Shown: positions 1 to 8,931 of the stretch, piece after piece
How positions within the stretch are numbered: the first letter of the stretch is position 1
Layout of the letters: the number at the start of each line of letters is the position of its first letter
DNA from: Caenispirillum bisanense
Lineage (GTDB): Bacteria; Pseudomonadota; Alphaproteobacteria; Rhodospirillales; Rhodospirillaceae
Assembly (NCBI RefSeq): GCF_900230255.1
Contig: NZ_OCNJ01000008.1
Span: forward strand, 62,001 to 126,000
Direction: 5' to 3'
Length of the DNA: 64,000 nucleotides
Program-made: the position numbers and the translations under genes
Notes under the pieces: model-generated
What the model saw: only the letters and a program-made list of their open reading frames with translations
Databases searched by the model: none
Told to the model about the DNA's origin: nothing

Positions 1-826
1 CGACCTGCGCGACGTGTGGATCAACACCTTCGTCAGCTACTCGCGCGCCACCTATGCCGCCTGCGACCGCATCCTCACCCTCTACGGCGGCAACCAGCTG
101 CTGCAGCTGGAGGACGGCGCCGACCCGGCCCGCATGCGCATCGTGCCCAACGGCATCGACGTGGAGCGCTACGCCGCCCTGCAGCGCCGCCCGCACGCGC
201 GGCCGACCATCGCGCTGATCGGCCGCGTCGTGCCCATCAAGGACGTCAAGACCTACCTGCGCGCCTGCGGCATCCTGCGCCGTGCCGTGCCCGACCTGCG
301 GGCGCTGGTCATGGGCCCGACCGACGAGGACGAGGACTACTACGAGGAGTGCCTGCAGATCGTCGACATGCTCGACCTGCGCGACACGGTGGAGTTCACC
401 GGCCGGGTGCGCATCGACGACTGGTTCCCCGAGATCGACGTCATCGTGCTGACCAGCATCAGCGAAGCCCAGCCGCTGGTGATCCTGGAGGCCGGCGCCG
501 CCGGCATCCCGACGGTCGCCACCGACGTCGGGGCCTGCCGCGAGATGATCGAGGGCCAGCCCGGCGAGGACCCGCCGCTCGGCCACGGCGGCGCCGTCAC
601 CGCCCTGTCCAACCCGCGCGCCACCGCCGAGGCGCTGGTCCACCTGCTGTCGGACACCGGCTGGCGCCATGCCTGCGGCGAGGCCATCCGCGCCCGCACG
701 CGGGCCATCTACAACAAGGCCGTCATCGACGCCATCTACCGCGACCTCTACGCCGAGGCCGTCGCGTCGCCGCCGACGCGCATCGACACCCTGCCGGTGA
801 CCCGGCCCGAGAAGGAGACCGTGTGA
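1..826 (+). CDS. pelF: PelF, GT4 glycosyltransferase of Pel exopolysaccharide synthesis (3' part only)
   Basis: Only the C-terminal ~275 residues are present; the frame is open to the left edge, so the start lies outside. PelF is the cytoplasmic UDP-sugar-dependent glycosyltransferase of the Pel synthase complex (with PelD, PelE and PelG). What is visible is a GT4 C-terminal fold: the 'IVPNGID' segment, the 'LIGRVVPIKDVKTYL' donor-domain start and an E-x7-E catalytic pair in 'EAQPLVILE'. The stop TGA shares its final A with the ATG of pelG (positions 824-828), so the two are translationally coupled. Assignment as PelF rather than another GT4 rests mainly on the coupled, well recognised pelG. 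The rest of the pel operon should lie upstream. Confidence 0.9.
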   Translation, partial: DLRDVWINTFVSYSRATYAACDRILTLYGGNQLLQLEDGADPARMRIVPNGIDVERYAALQRRPHARPTIALIGRVVPIKDVKTYLRACGILRRAVPDLRALVMGPTDEDEDYYEECLQIVDMLDLRDTVEFTGRVRIDDWFPEIDVIVLTSISEAQPLVILEAGAAGIPTVATDVGACREMIEGQPGEDPPLGHGGAVTALSNPRATAEALVHLLSDTGWRHACGEAIRARTRAIYNKAVIDAIYRDLYAEAVASPPTRIDTLPVTRPEKETV

Positions 827-2205
827 TGGCCGGCATCGGCTTCACGCTGCGCAACCTGACGCGCCAGGACAACGTGGTCGGCATCGTCCAGGGCTACCTC
901 TACGCCACCTTCGTGACGTCGGGGCCGTGGCTGTTCACCATCCTCGCCCTGGCGAGCCTCAACCTGGTGGCGCAGCGCTTCGTCGACCACGGGGCGCTGT
1001 CGGTGTTCCGGCTGGTGGTGATCTACAACTTCTCGTTCTCGCTGATCCTGTCGGCGCCGGTGACCATCATCGTCACCCGCTATCTCGCCGACAGCATCTT
1101 CGGCCGCGACACCCGCGACGCGCCCGGCCTGTTCGTCGGCGGCCTGACGCTGACGCTGCTGGTGCAGGCGCCGCTGGTGGTGTGGTTCTACGGCTTCTTC
1201 GTCGACCTCGCCATGCCCGAGCGGCTGGCCGCCATGTGGAACTACTGCCTGGTCACCAGCCTGTGGATGGCCGCCGTGTTCCTGACGGCGTTGAAGGACT
1301 ACCGCACCATCTCGGTCGCCTTCCTGACCGGCATGGGGGTGTCCTTCGCCTCGGCGACGCTGCTGGTGCCGCACTTCGGCGTCACCGGGTTGCTCATGGG
1401 GTTCAACGGCGGGCTCGCCATCATCCTGTTCGTGCTGATCGCCCGCATCCTGGCCGAATACCCCGGCCCGGTGCGGCGGCCCTTCGCCTTCCTGCCCTAT
1501 TTCCGCGAATACTGGATGCTGGCGGTGACGGCATTCCTCGCCAACACGGCGCTGTGGGTCGACAAGTGGATCATGTGGTTCGCGCCGGAAGGCGAGGTGC
1601 TGGCCGGCGGCATGGTGTTCTACCCCCACTACGACAGCGCCATGTTCATGGCCTACACCAGCATCCTGCCGGCGCTCGCTATGTTCGTCATGCACGTGGA
1701 GACGGCCTTCTTCACAGCCTACCAGCGCTATTTCCGCGACATCGACAACCACTGCACGATGGAGCGCATCCGCCGGAACCACCGCGAGCTGGTGGCGACG
1801 CTGGTCGGCGGCCTGCGCAACATCATGGCCCTGCAGGGGGCGGTGGCGATCACCCTGGTTCTGCTGTCGCCGCGCATCTTCGAGGCGCTCGGGCTCAACT
1901 TCACCATGATCCACATCTACCGGTTCGGGGTGCTGGGATCGTTCTTCCAGGTGACGCTGCTGTCGCTGTCGACGGTGCTGGCCTACTTCGACCTGCGCAC
2001 CTCGAACCTCGTGCTGCATTCATTCTACCTGAGCGCCAGCATCACCCTGACGCTGGTCACCCTGTCCATGGGCTTCCCCTACTACGGCCTCGGCTACCTG
2101 CTGGCCGGCGGGTTCGGGCTGGTGGCGGGCTACCTGATCCTGTTCGCCCGCCTGGCCGACCTGCCCTACCTGACGTTCGTCGGCAACAACCCGTCGGTGC
2201 GCTGA
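826..2205 (+). CDS. pelG: PelG, polytopic inner-membrane protein of Pel exopolysaccharide export
   Basis: 459 residues, with about a dozen hydrophobic segments throughout. The start MAGIGFTLRNL followed by a 'TSGPWLFTI' segment is characteristic of PelG, a MATE/Wzx-like membrane protein that partners PelD-PelE-PelF in synthesis and transport of Pel across the inner membrane. The ATG at 826 overlaps the pelF stop. A much longer open frame exists upstream of this start, but it is an antisense-free shadow of pelF in another frame and should not be used. The last 40 bases overlap the 3' end of the convergent epimerase gene. Confidence 0.93.
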   Translation: MAGIGFTLRNLTRQDNVVGIVQGYLYATFVTSGPWLFTILALASLNLVAQRFVDHGALSVFRLVVIYNFSFSLILSAPVTIIVTRYLADSIFGRDTRDAPGLFVGGLTLTLLVQAPLVVWFYGFFVDLAMPERLAAMWNYCLVTSLWMAAVFLTALKDYRTISVAFLTGMGVSFASATLLVPHFGVTGLLMGFNGGLAIILFVLIARILAEYPGPVRRPFAFLPYFREYWMLAVTAFLANTALWVDKWIMWFAPEGEVLAGGMVFYPHYDSAMFMAYTSILPALAMFVMHVETAFFTAYQRYFRDIDNHCTMERIRRNHRELVATLVGGLRNIMALQGAVAITLVLLSPRIFEALGLNFTMIHIYRFGVLGSFFQVTLLSLSTVLAYFDLRTSNLVLHSFYLSASITLTLVTLSMGFPYYGLGYLLAGGFGLVAGYLILFARLADLPYLTFVGNNPSVR

Positions 2206-3116
2206 GACACTGCCTTCAGGGTCGCCGCCAGACCGTCGGCCAGGGTCACCTCCGCCCGCAGGCCGAGCAGTGCCGCCATGCGCGACGCATCGCCGAGGGA
2301 GGTGTGGATATCGCCGGCACGCGGCGGCGCATGGCGGATCTCCGGCGCCCGCCCCAGCACGTCGCCGAGCGCGGCGGCCAGATCGAGCAGGGTGATGGCG
2401 GTGCCGGTGCAGACGTTGCTCACCGGCGCGGTGGTATCGGCCACCTCCAGCGCCGCCCGCAGCGCCCGCACCACGTCGCCGACGTAGACGAAGTCGCGCG
2501 TCTGGGTGCCGTCGCCGTAAACCGTCAGCGGCTCGCCCCGCGCCAGCCGGTCGGCGAAGATGGAGACGACGCCGGAATAGGGCGACGACGGGTCCTGCCC
2601 CGGGCCGAACACGTTGAAGAACCGCAGGCCGCACGACCGCAGCCCGAGCACCGGCCCGGCGGCGCGGGCGTGCAGCTCGCACCCCAGCTTGTCGGCGCCG
2701 TAGGCACTGATGGGCACGGTCGGCGAGGCTTCGGTCAGCGGCACCGTCGCCGGCACGCCGTAGACCGCCGCCGAGGAGGCGTAGACCACCGGCACGCCGG
2801 CCTTCACCGCGGCGTCGAACACCGCGAGCGTGCCGCGCAGGTTGGTGTCGTGGGAGCCGACGAGGTCGCGCGTGCAGCGCTCCACCGACGCCACCGCCGC
2901 CAGATGGAAGCAGCCAGCCGCGCCGTCCAGCGCCGCGGCCATGGCGGCGGTGTCGTTGATGTCGGCGACGGTCAGCGCCGCGCCCGCCGGCACCGCCTCG
3001 CGCCGCCCGACCGACAGGTCGTCCACCACCCGCACCGCATGGCCGTCCGCCAGCAGGTGCCGCACGAGGTGGCTGCCGATGAAGCCGGCACCACCGGTGA
3101 CCACGTGAATCGCCAT
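2166..3116 (-). CDS. NAD-dependent epimerase/dehydratase, GalE/PelX-like
   Basis: 316 residues from ATG 3116, an extended SDR. The Rossmann motif GGAGFIGS is at residues ~8-15, 'YASSAAVYG' carries the catalytic Ser region, and the YxxxK pair is in 'AYGADK'. 'LRFFNVFGPGQ' and 'VYGDGTQTRDFVYVGDV' are typical of UDP-hexose and UDP-HexNAc 4-epimerases. An upstream in-frame start would add 20 residues before the Rossmann strand and is less likely. It converges on pelG with a 40-bp overlap. Pel contains N-acetylgalactosamine-type sugars, and some pel loci carry a UDP-GlcNAc 4-epimerase (PelX). That role is plausible here but inferred from position only; UDP-glucose epimerisation is equally compatible. 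Confidence 0.85.
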   Translation of the reverse strand: MAIHVVTGGAGFIGSHLVRHLLADGHAVRVVDDLSVGRREAVPAGAALTVADINDTAAMAAALDGAAGCFHLAAVASVERCTRDLVGSHDTNLRGTLAVFDAAVKAGVPVVYASSAAVYGVPATVPLTEASPTVPISAYGADKLGCELHARAAGPVLGLRSCGLRFFNVFGPGQDPSSPYSGVVSIFADRLARGEPLTVYGDGTQTRDFVYVGDVVRALRAALEVADTTAPVSNVCTGTAITLLDLAAALGDVLGRAPEIRHAPPRAGDIHTSLGDASRMAALLGLRAEVTLADGLAATLKAVSQRTDGLLPTNVR

Positions 3117-3513
3117 GACATCCCGTCCCCTGTTCCGAAGGTAGAGAAGCATGCCTGCGGGGGCCGGTCGCGCCAACGCCTTTCCCCCGGAGTCGCCGAG
3201 TCGCCGCCGTCGGAGCAGCGAATCGTAAGACGCACGGCGCCGCCGCGCCGCTCCGATGGATGTGGCGGCGCCTATACTTCCGGTGCATTAACCCTTCATA
3301 AGTCTTGTCCGCCCATGATGCGGGCGGGGTGCGAAGGGGCTGGCCGGCGGCGGCCCGCGGCGACGGTACGCCGCAACTGCGGGATGTGCGCCCCCGACCC
3401 GGAGGGATAGTGGATTATGCCCTTCGACGTAATCCTGGACTTCCGTCGAGGTGGATGGGCAGTCTCAAACCGCTAAAATTTTATCCAAATTAGGACGTGG
3501 CGAGGTCGGCATC
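3117..3513. other. Divergent intergenic region between the epimerase and the T1SS operon
   Basis: About 400 bases with no convincing gene. The part near 3280-3310 and 3465-3500 is AT-richer than the surroundings, as expected for promoters. An imperfect inverted repeat, TCGACG (3424-3429) and CGTCGA (3444-3449) separated by 14 bases, lies about 65 bases upstream of the chosen ABC transporter start and could be an operator. I could not identify convincing -35/-10 pairs. Confidence 0.4.
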
Positions 3514-5265
3514 GTGAGCAAGGGTTCCCCGACGCAGGCCCGCTGGGGCGGGTGGCGCCGCTTTTCCGGGGTCGGAAAGGCGGCGGTGCCGCTCGCCATC
3601 GGCACGATCTTTCTCAACCTGCTGGGACTGGTTCTGCCGCTGTCCCTGCTGCAGGTCTACGACCGTATCATCCCCAACAGCTCCACCGGCACGCTGACGC
3701 TCATCGTCCTCGGCGTGCTGTTCGCCATGGTGCTGGAAGTGATCCTGCGCGGCGCCCGCACCGCCATCACCGGCTGGCTGGCGGCGCGGTTCGAGCACAA
3801 CGCCGGCATGGCCGCCTTCGACCGCGTCCTCGGCGCCCCCGTCCACGAGGTGGAACGCGAGGGCGCCGGCGGCCTGCTGGAGCGCATGTCGGCCATCTAC
3901 TCGCTGAAGGAACACTACGCCGACCAGGGCATCGCCGTGTTCCTCGACCTGCCCTTCGTGTTCCTGTTCCTCGGCCTGATCTGGCTGCTCGGCGGCGATC
4001 TGGTGTGGGTGCCGGCGGCCGTGCTGGTGCTGTTCGGCGTCATGATGCTGTGGCACGGTCGCCAGCTGCGCCGCGCCATCCGCACCTACAACGAGGTGCG
4101 CGACCGCCGCCTCAGCTTCAACATCGAGATCCTGTCGGGCATCCACGCCGTCAAGTCGCAGGCCATGGAAGGCCAGATGACGCAGCGCTACGTGCGCCTG
4201 CAGGAAGCCGTCGCCCGCGCCGACCACGACGTGGTGCTGCGCAACGCCTCGGCCCAGACCCTCGGCAACATGTTCTCGCAGATGGTCATGGTGGCGACGG
4301 TGGCGCTCGGGTCCGTCTACGTCGTCAACAACATGATGACCGTCGGCGGCCTGGCCGCCTGCACCCTGCTGGCGGGCCGCGCCGTGCAGCCGGTGCAGCG
4401 CGCCGTCGCCATGTGGACCCGCATGCAGACCGTGTCGCTGGCCCGCGAGCGCGCCTCCGGCCTGTTCGGCCTGCCGGTCGCCGAGCGGCCCGCGGCGCCC
4501 TATGTCGCGGCGCTGGCCGGCAAGCTCGAGCTGCAGGACGTGTCGTTCACCTACGGCAAGGACGCGCCGACGCTGTTCGACGGCGTGTCGCTGACCATCG
4601 AGCCCGGCGAGTGCGTCGGCATCACCGGCACCAACGGCTGCGGCAAGTCCAGCCTGCTGCGCCTCATGGCCGGGTCGCTGCAGCCCACCGCCGGCCGCGT
4701 CCTGCTCGACGGCGTGCCGCTGACCGACTGGGCGCCGGAAGCCCTGGAGCAGGGCGGCATCGGCATCCTGCCGAGCGAGGCCTTCCTGTTCCGCGGCACC
4801 CTGCTCGACAACCTGACCATGTTCCGCCGCGAGCTGCGCGAGCGCGCCCTGCAGGCGGCCTCGGACCTCGGGCTCGACGACGTGGTGGCGACCTTCCCCA
4901 ACGGCTACCTCACCACCATCGCCGGCGGCGCCGCCGACGCCATGCCGCGCGGCATCCGCCAGCGCATCGCCATCGCCCGCGTGCTGGCCCTCGACCCCCG
5001 CGTCATCCTGTTCGACGAAGCCAACACCGCCATGGACGGCCCCGGCGACGAGGCGCTGCGCGCCCACCTGGAAAGCCTGAAGGGCGACCGCACCCTGGTG
5101 ATGGTCAGCCTGCGCCCGTCGCTGCTGAAGCTCGCCGACCGCCGCTTCGAGATCGTCGGCGCCCGCCTGGACGCGCGGGAAGATCCCTCCCTCACCGGCC
5201 GCTTCGGCGCCGGTGCCCCCTCGGTGCGCCGGTCTTCCGGCGGTGAAGGAGCCGTCGCGCAATGA
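3514..5265 (+). CDS. T1SS ABC half-transporter 1, permease-ATPase with degenerate nucleotide-binding motifs
   Basis: 583 residues from GTG 3514, preceded by GAGG at a spacing of 8; an in-frame GTG at 3451 would add 21 residues. The N-terminal half is an ABC exporter membrane domain ('LPLSLLQVYDRIIPN' is typical of T1SS exporters), with no C39-like domain. The NBD starts near residue 340. Walker A is GTNGCGKSS (~372-380) and Walker B is ILFDEAN (~500-506). The Q-loop glutamine is replaced ('ILPSEAFLF'), the LSGGQ signature is replaced by 'MPRGIRQ' (~477), and the switch histidine is replaced by leucine ('MVSLRPS'). It overlaps the next ABC gene by ATGA. Inference: a catalytically impaired half of a heterodimer with the next gene, exporting the giant adhesin downstream. 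Confidence 0.85.
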   Translation: MSKGSPTQARWGGWRRFSGVGKAAVPLAIGTIFLNLLGLVLPLSLLQVYDRIIPNSSTGTLTLIVLGVLFAMVLEVILRGARTAITGWLAARFEHNAGMAAFDRVLGAPVHEVEREGAGGLLERMSAIYSLKEHYADQGIAVFLDLPFVFLFLGLIWLLGGDLVWVPAAVLVLFGVMMLWHGRQLRRAIRTYNEVRDRRLSFNIEILSGIHAVKSQAMEGQMTQRYVRLQEAVARADHDVVLRNASAQTLGNMFSQMVMVATVALGSVYVVNNMMTVGGLAACTLLAGRAVQPVQRAVAMWTRMQTVSLARERASGLFGLPVAERPAAPYVAALAGKLELQDVSFTYGKDAPTLFDGVSLTIEPGECVGITGTNGCGKSSLLRLMAGSLQPTAGRVLLDGVPLTDWAPEALEQGGIGILPSEAFLFRGTLLDNLTMFRRELRERALQAASDLGLDDVVATFPNGYLTTIAGGAADAMPRGIRQRIAIARVLALDPRVILFDEANTAMDGPGDEALRAHLESLKGDRTLVMVSLRPSLLKLADRRFEIVGARLDAREDPSLTGRFGAGAPSVRRSSGGEGAVAQ

Positions 5266-7484
5266 CCGACGCCGTCATGACCCCCGGCGACGCCGCCGCC
5301 CTGCCGGAACCCGGCGGCTGGGGCCGCCCGCGCGAGCAGGCGGCCCTGTCGCACGAACAGATCGTGTCGGGCCGGCTCGGCGGCTTCAAGGCCGTCACCG
5401 ACCTCGCCCACTGCCTGCTGCCGCTGCTCGAGGCGCTCGGCTGGGACGGCGACCCGCGGCAGGTGTCGGAGGCGCTGCCCCACTTCGCCGACCAGCTGGA
5501 CCTGACCGACTTCCTCAACGTCATGGCCAACCTCGGCTGGTCGAGCCGGTCGCTGCGCGTGTCGCTGCGCGGCATGGACCCGCGCCTCGCCCCCTGCCTG
5601 TTCCTGCCCGACCGCGGCCTCGCCAAGGTGGTGGTGCGGGTGGACGAGACGGGCATGACCCTGTTCGACCCGCAGAGCCAGGACTACGTCACCCAGGCCC
5701 GCCCGCGCGGCCGCGGCCGGCTGTACGTCTTCCACCGCGACGAGGACGACGTGGCGGCCGGCACGGCGTCGCGCCAGGCGCCGAGCGAGACCTTCGTGTC
5801 CGACATGGTGCGCCGCTTCCGGCCGCTGGTGATCCGTGCCCTGCTGGTCAGCCTGCTGGCCAACGTGCTGGCGCTCGGCGTGCCGCTGTTCACCATGACG
5901 GTCTACGACAAGGTGATCGCGACGGGGTCCATGGAGCTGCTGACCAGCATGCTCATCGGCGTCGCCATCGCCCTGCTCGGCGACTACCTGCTGCGCGCCC
6001 TGCGTGCCCACATGATCGCCTACATCGGCGCCCGCCTCGACCACATCCTCGGCAACGCCGTGTTCCAGCGCCTCATCGGCCTGCCGCCGGCCTATACCGA
6101 GATGGCGAACATCAACTCCCAGGTGGCCCGCCTGAAGGACTTCGAGGTGGTGCGCGAGTTCTTCACCGGGCCGCTCGCCACCGTCATCTTCGAGATTCCC
6201 TTCGCGCTGGTCTTCCTGCTGGTCATGGCGCTGCTCGGCGGCCCGCTGGCCTTCGTGCCGATGGCCGGCGTCGCCGCCTTCGTCATCGCCGGCCTGCTGC
6301 TGCGCCCGCGCATGCGCGCCGCCGTGGCCGAAGCCGGCCGTGCCTCGTCGCGCCGCCAGGAGTTCCTGGTGGAGAGCTTCTCGCGCCTGCGCGACATCGG
6401 CGGCACCGGCGCCCGCAGCGTGTGGCGCGACCGCTACCGCGCCATTTCCGCCGATGCCGCCATCAAGGGTTTCAAGTCGGCGCAGAGTTCGGCCTTCGCC
6501 GCCGGCCTGTCGCAGGCGATCATCGTCTGCACCGGCATCGCGACCCTCGGCTGGGGCGTCACGCGCGTGCTGGACGGCGCCATGACGGTGGGCGGCCTGA
6601 TCGCCTCCATGATGCTGGTGTGGTGGGTGCTGCGGCCGCTGCAGGCCGGCTTCTCCACCCTGTCGCAGATCGAGCGCATGCGCGACTCGGTGGTCCAGAT
6701 CAACCGCCTCATGCGCCTGGCGCCGGAGCGGCGCGAGGGCGTCTCGGCCCAGACCGCCGCCCGCAAGGCGTGGACCGGCCGAGTGACCTTCTCCAACGTC
6801 TCCATGCGCTACGTCGCCGACAACGACCCGGCCCTGTTCGGCGTCAACCTGCAGGTGGAGCCGGGCGAGATCGTCGGCATCGTCGGGCCCAACGGCTCGG
6901 GCAAGTCGACCATCCTGAAGCTGGTGCTGGGCATGTACCGGCCGCAGGCGGGCGGCGTGCGCCTCGACACCATCGACATCCGCCAGATCGACCCGGTGGA
7001 GCTGCGCCGCAACATCGCCTACGTGCCGCAGCACTGCGAGCTGTTCTTCGGCACCATAGGCCAGAACCTGCGCCTCGCCGACCCGACCGCCACCGACGAG
7101 GACCTGCGCTGGGCCTGCACCGAAGCCGGGTGCCTGGAGGAGATCGAGGCCATGGAGCGCGGCTTCGACACCCGCATCGGCGACGGCCGCACCGCGCACC
7201 TGGCGTCCAACCTGCGCCAGCGCCTGTCGCTCGCCCGCGCCTATCTGAAGCGGGCCCCGGTGATGCTGTTCGACGAGCCGGCCAACGGCCTCGACTTCGT
7301 CGGCGACCAGCAATTCATGAAGGTGCTGGAGCGCATCCGCGGCCACGCCACCGTGTTCCTGGTCACCCACCGCCCGAGCCACCTGCGCCTGTGCGACAAG
7401 GTGATCGTCATGCACCAGGGCCAGATCCGCATGATGGGCCCCGCCAAGCAGGTGCTCGACCGCCTGCCCGCCGGCATCTTCTGA
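5262..7484 (+). CDS. T1SS ABC half-transporter 2 with N-terminal C39-like domain
   Basis: 740 residues, ATG overlapping the previous stop. Residues ~20-150 resemble the C39-peptidase-like domain found in HlyB/LapB-type T1SS exporters ('LEALGW', 'FLNVMANLGW'); the peptidase cysteine motif is absent, as expected for a substrate-binding rather than cleaving domain. Membrane segments occupy ~195-470. The NBD has a normal Walker A GPNGSGKST (~542-550), Q-loop 'YVPQHCELF', Walker B MLFDEPANGLD (~668) and switch His in 'LVTHRPS', but the signature is 'LASNLRQ' (~647) instead of LSGGQ. With half-transporter 1 it probably forms the inner-membrane engine of a T1SS. No TolC-like gene is present in the window, so a distant outer-membrane channel is presumed. 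Confidence 0.88.
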   Translation: MTDAVMTPGDAAALPEPGGWGRPREQAALSHEQIVSGRLGGFKAVTDLAHCLLPLLEALGWDGDPRQVSEALPHFADQLDLTDFLNVMANLGWSSRSLRVSLRGMDPRLAPCLFLPDRGLAKVVVRVDETGMTLFDPQSQDYVTQARPRGRGRLYVFHRDEDDVAAGTASRQAPSETFVSDMVRRFRPLVIRALLVSLLANVLALGVPLFTMTVYDKVIATGSMELLTSMLIGVAIALLGDYLLRALRAHMIAYIGARLDHILGNAVFQRLIGLPPAYTEMANINSQVARLKDFEVVREFFTGPLATVIFEIPFALVFLLVMALLGGPLAFVPMAGVAAFVIAGLLLRPRMRAAVAEAGRASSRRQEFLVESFSRLRDIGGTGARSVWRDRYRAISADAAIKGFKSAQSSAFAAGLSQAIIVCTGIATLGWGVTRVLDGAMTVGGLIASMMLVWWVLRPLQAGFSTLSQIERMRDSVVQINRLMRLAPERREGVSAQTAARKAWTGRVTFSNVSMRYVADNDPALFGVNLQVEPGEIVGIVGPNGSGKSTILKLVLGMYRPQAGGVRLDTIDIRQIDPVELRRNIAYVPQHCELFFGTIGQNLRLADPTATDEDLRWACTEAGCLEEIEAMERGFDTRIGDGRTAHLASNLRQRLSLARAYLKRAPVMLFDEPANGLDFVGDQQFMKVLERIRGHATVFLVTHRPSHLRLCDKVIVMHQGQIRMMGPAKQVLDRLPAGIF

Positions 7485-7500
7485 GACAGAGACGACGATC

Positions 7501-8871
7501 ATGAGCCAGCTTTCCACCGCCCCGTCGCCCACTGTCGGAAGCCCGCGCAAGGTCCAGCGGGGCAGCCGCCAGATCCGCTACCTCGCGCAGTTCGTGCTGC
7601 TGGAGGAAAAGGGCATGTCCTGGCTGGCCGGCGCCGCCGTGCTGGTGGTGGCCGCCCTGGTCACCGCCTTCGTGGCGTGGTCGAGCCTCATCAAGATCGA
7701 CGAGGTGGCGGTGGCGTCCGGCTCCGTCATCCCGCGCAGCAAGGTGCAGGTGGTGCAGCACCTGGAAGGCGGCATCGTCCGCGACATCCTGGTGGAAGAG
7801 CGCCAGGTGGTGGAGCAGGGCGCCGTGCTGGCGCGCCTGGACCCCATTCAGGCGACGGCGGAACTGGAACAGATCCGCGCCCGCCGGATCAGCCTGCAGC
7901 TGCGCGAGGAACGCCTGCGCGCCTTCCTGTTCGGCCGCGATCCGGACTTCGCCTTCGTCGAGCCGCGCTACGCCCACCTCATCGCCGACCAGGTCGCCAT
8001 CTTCCGCGCCGCCAAGGACCGCTGGGACTCGCAGCGCGCCGTGCTGGAAGGCGAAATCCTGCAGAAGGAAGCCGAGGCGGACGCCGCGATGCGCCAGATG
8101 GAGGCCGTCGGCCGCCAGGTGCGGCTGCTCGGCGAGGAAGTGGAGATGCTGCGCACCCTGTTCGAACAGGGCCACGCCTCCAAGGTCCGCTTCTTCGAGA
8201 TCCAGCGCGAGAAGGCCGCGGCGGAAAGCGAGATGTCGCGCCTGCAGGGCCAGCGCGACACCGCCGAGAAGGCGGTGATCGAACTGCGCGAGCGCATCGG
8301 CGACCTCGACAACAACCAGCGCCAGGACGCCGTCGGCGAACTGGGCACCGTGACGGCCGAACTCGCCCAGGTGGACGAGGCCATCTCACGCGCCCAGGAC
8401 ATGGTGACGCGCCTGGAGGTGGTGGCGCCGGTGAAGGGCTACGTGCAGAACCTTCAGGTGCGCAACGCCGGCACCGTCATCCCCGCCGGCGGGGTGCTGA
8501 TGGAAGTGGTGCCGGTCGACGACGAGCTCCGGGTGGAAACCAAGATCGCGACCCGTGACGTTGGTCATGTGGCCGCAGGTCAGATGGTCAAGGTCAAGGT
8601 TTCCAGCTATGACTTCGTTCGCTACGGGGCGGTGGAGGGCCGCCTCGAGTACGTGTCTGCCACCACCTACGTGGACGAGCAGAACGGTCAGCCCTACTAC
8701 AAGGGGATGGTGAGCCTGCCGCGGACGTATCTCGGAGAGAACCCCAACGAAAACCGCATCCTGCCCGGCATGACCGTGCAGGCGGACATCGTGACGGGTG
8801 AGAAGACGCTGCTGCAGTACTTGTTGAAGCCGATCTACGTGTCGCTGGCCCACGCCTTCCGCGAACGCTGA
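7501..8871 (+). CDS. HlyD-family T1SS periplasmic adaptor (membrane fusion protein)
   Basis: 456 residues. A short cytoplasmic N-terminus is followed by one membrane helix (~40-62) and a periplasmic part with the biotinyl-lipoyl half 'VQHLEGGIVRDILV' (~82-95), a long alpha-helical hairpin rich in Glu/Arg (~120-300), and the returning lipoyl half and beta barrel ('VVAPVKGYVQNL', then 'VEVKIA'-type strands). This layout is that of HlyD/LapC/PrtE proteins, which link the ABC exporter to TolC. It is 16 bases after the ABC gene and 60 bases before the giant adhesin, so it belongs to the same transcription unit. Confidence 0.92.
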   Translation: MSQLSTAPSPTVGSPRKVQRGSRQIRYLAQFVLLEEKGMSWLAGAAVLVVAALVTAFVAWSSLIKIDEVAVASGSVIPRSKVQVVQHLEGGIVRDILVEERQVVEQGAVLARLDPIQATAELEQIRARRISLQLREERLRAFLFGRDPDFAFVEPRYAHLIADQVAIFRAAKDRWDSQRAVLEGEILQKEAEADAAMRQMEAVGRQVRLLGEEVEMLRTLFEQGHASKVRFFEIQREKAAAESEMSRLQGQRDTAEKAVIELRERIGDLDNNQRQDAVGELGTVTAELAQVDEAISRAQDMVTRLEVVAPVKGYVQNLQVRNAGTVIPAGGVLMEVVPVDDELRVETKIATRDVGHVAAGQMVKVKVSSYDFVRYGAVEGRLEYVSATTYVDEQNGQPYYKGMVSLPRTYLGENPNENRILPGMTVQADIVTGEKTLLQYLLKPIYVSLAHAFRER

Positions 8872-8931
8872 GCGACCTAACCAATCCGTGCGGGATGGGC
8901 GCCGGGGGCGCCAGAGGGGAGAGAGCAGGTC

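Noticed and set aside
3451-3513. Upstream GTG start for the first ABC transporter
   Set aside because: The 63-base stretch is AT-richer than the gene and adds non-conserved residues, while GTG 3514 has a GAGG site at a good distance; both remain possible.
5262-5720. Active C39 peptidase domain at the N-terminus of the second ABC transporter
   Set aside because: The sequence has the fold-type pattern but no catalytic Cys/His arrangement, so it is best called a C39-like domain.
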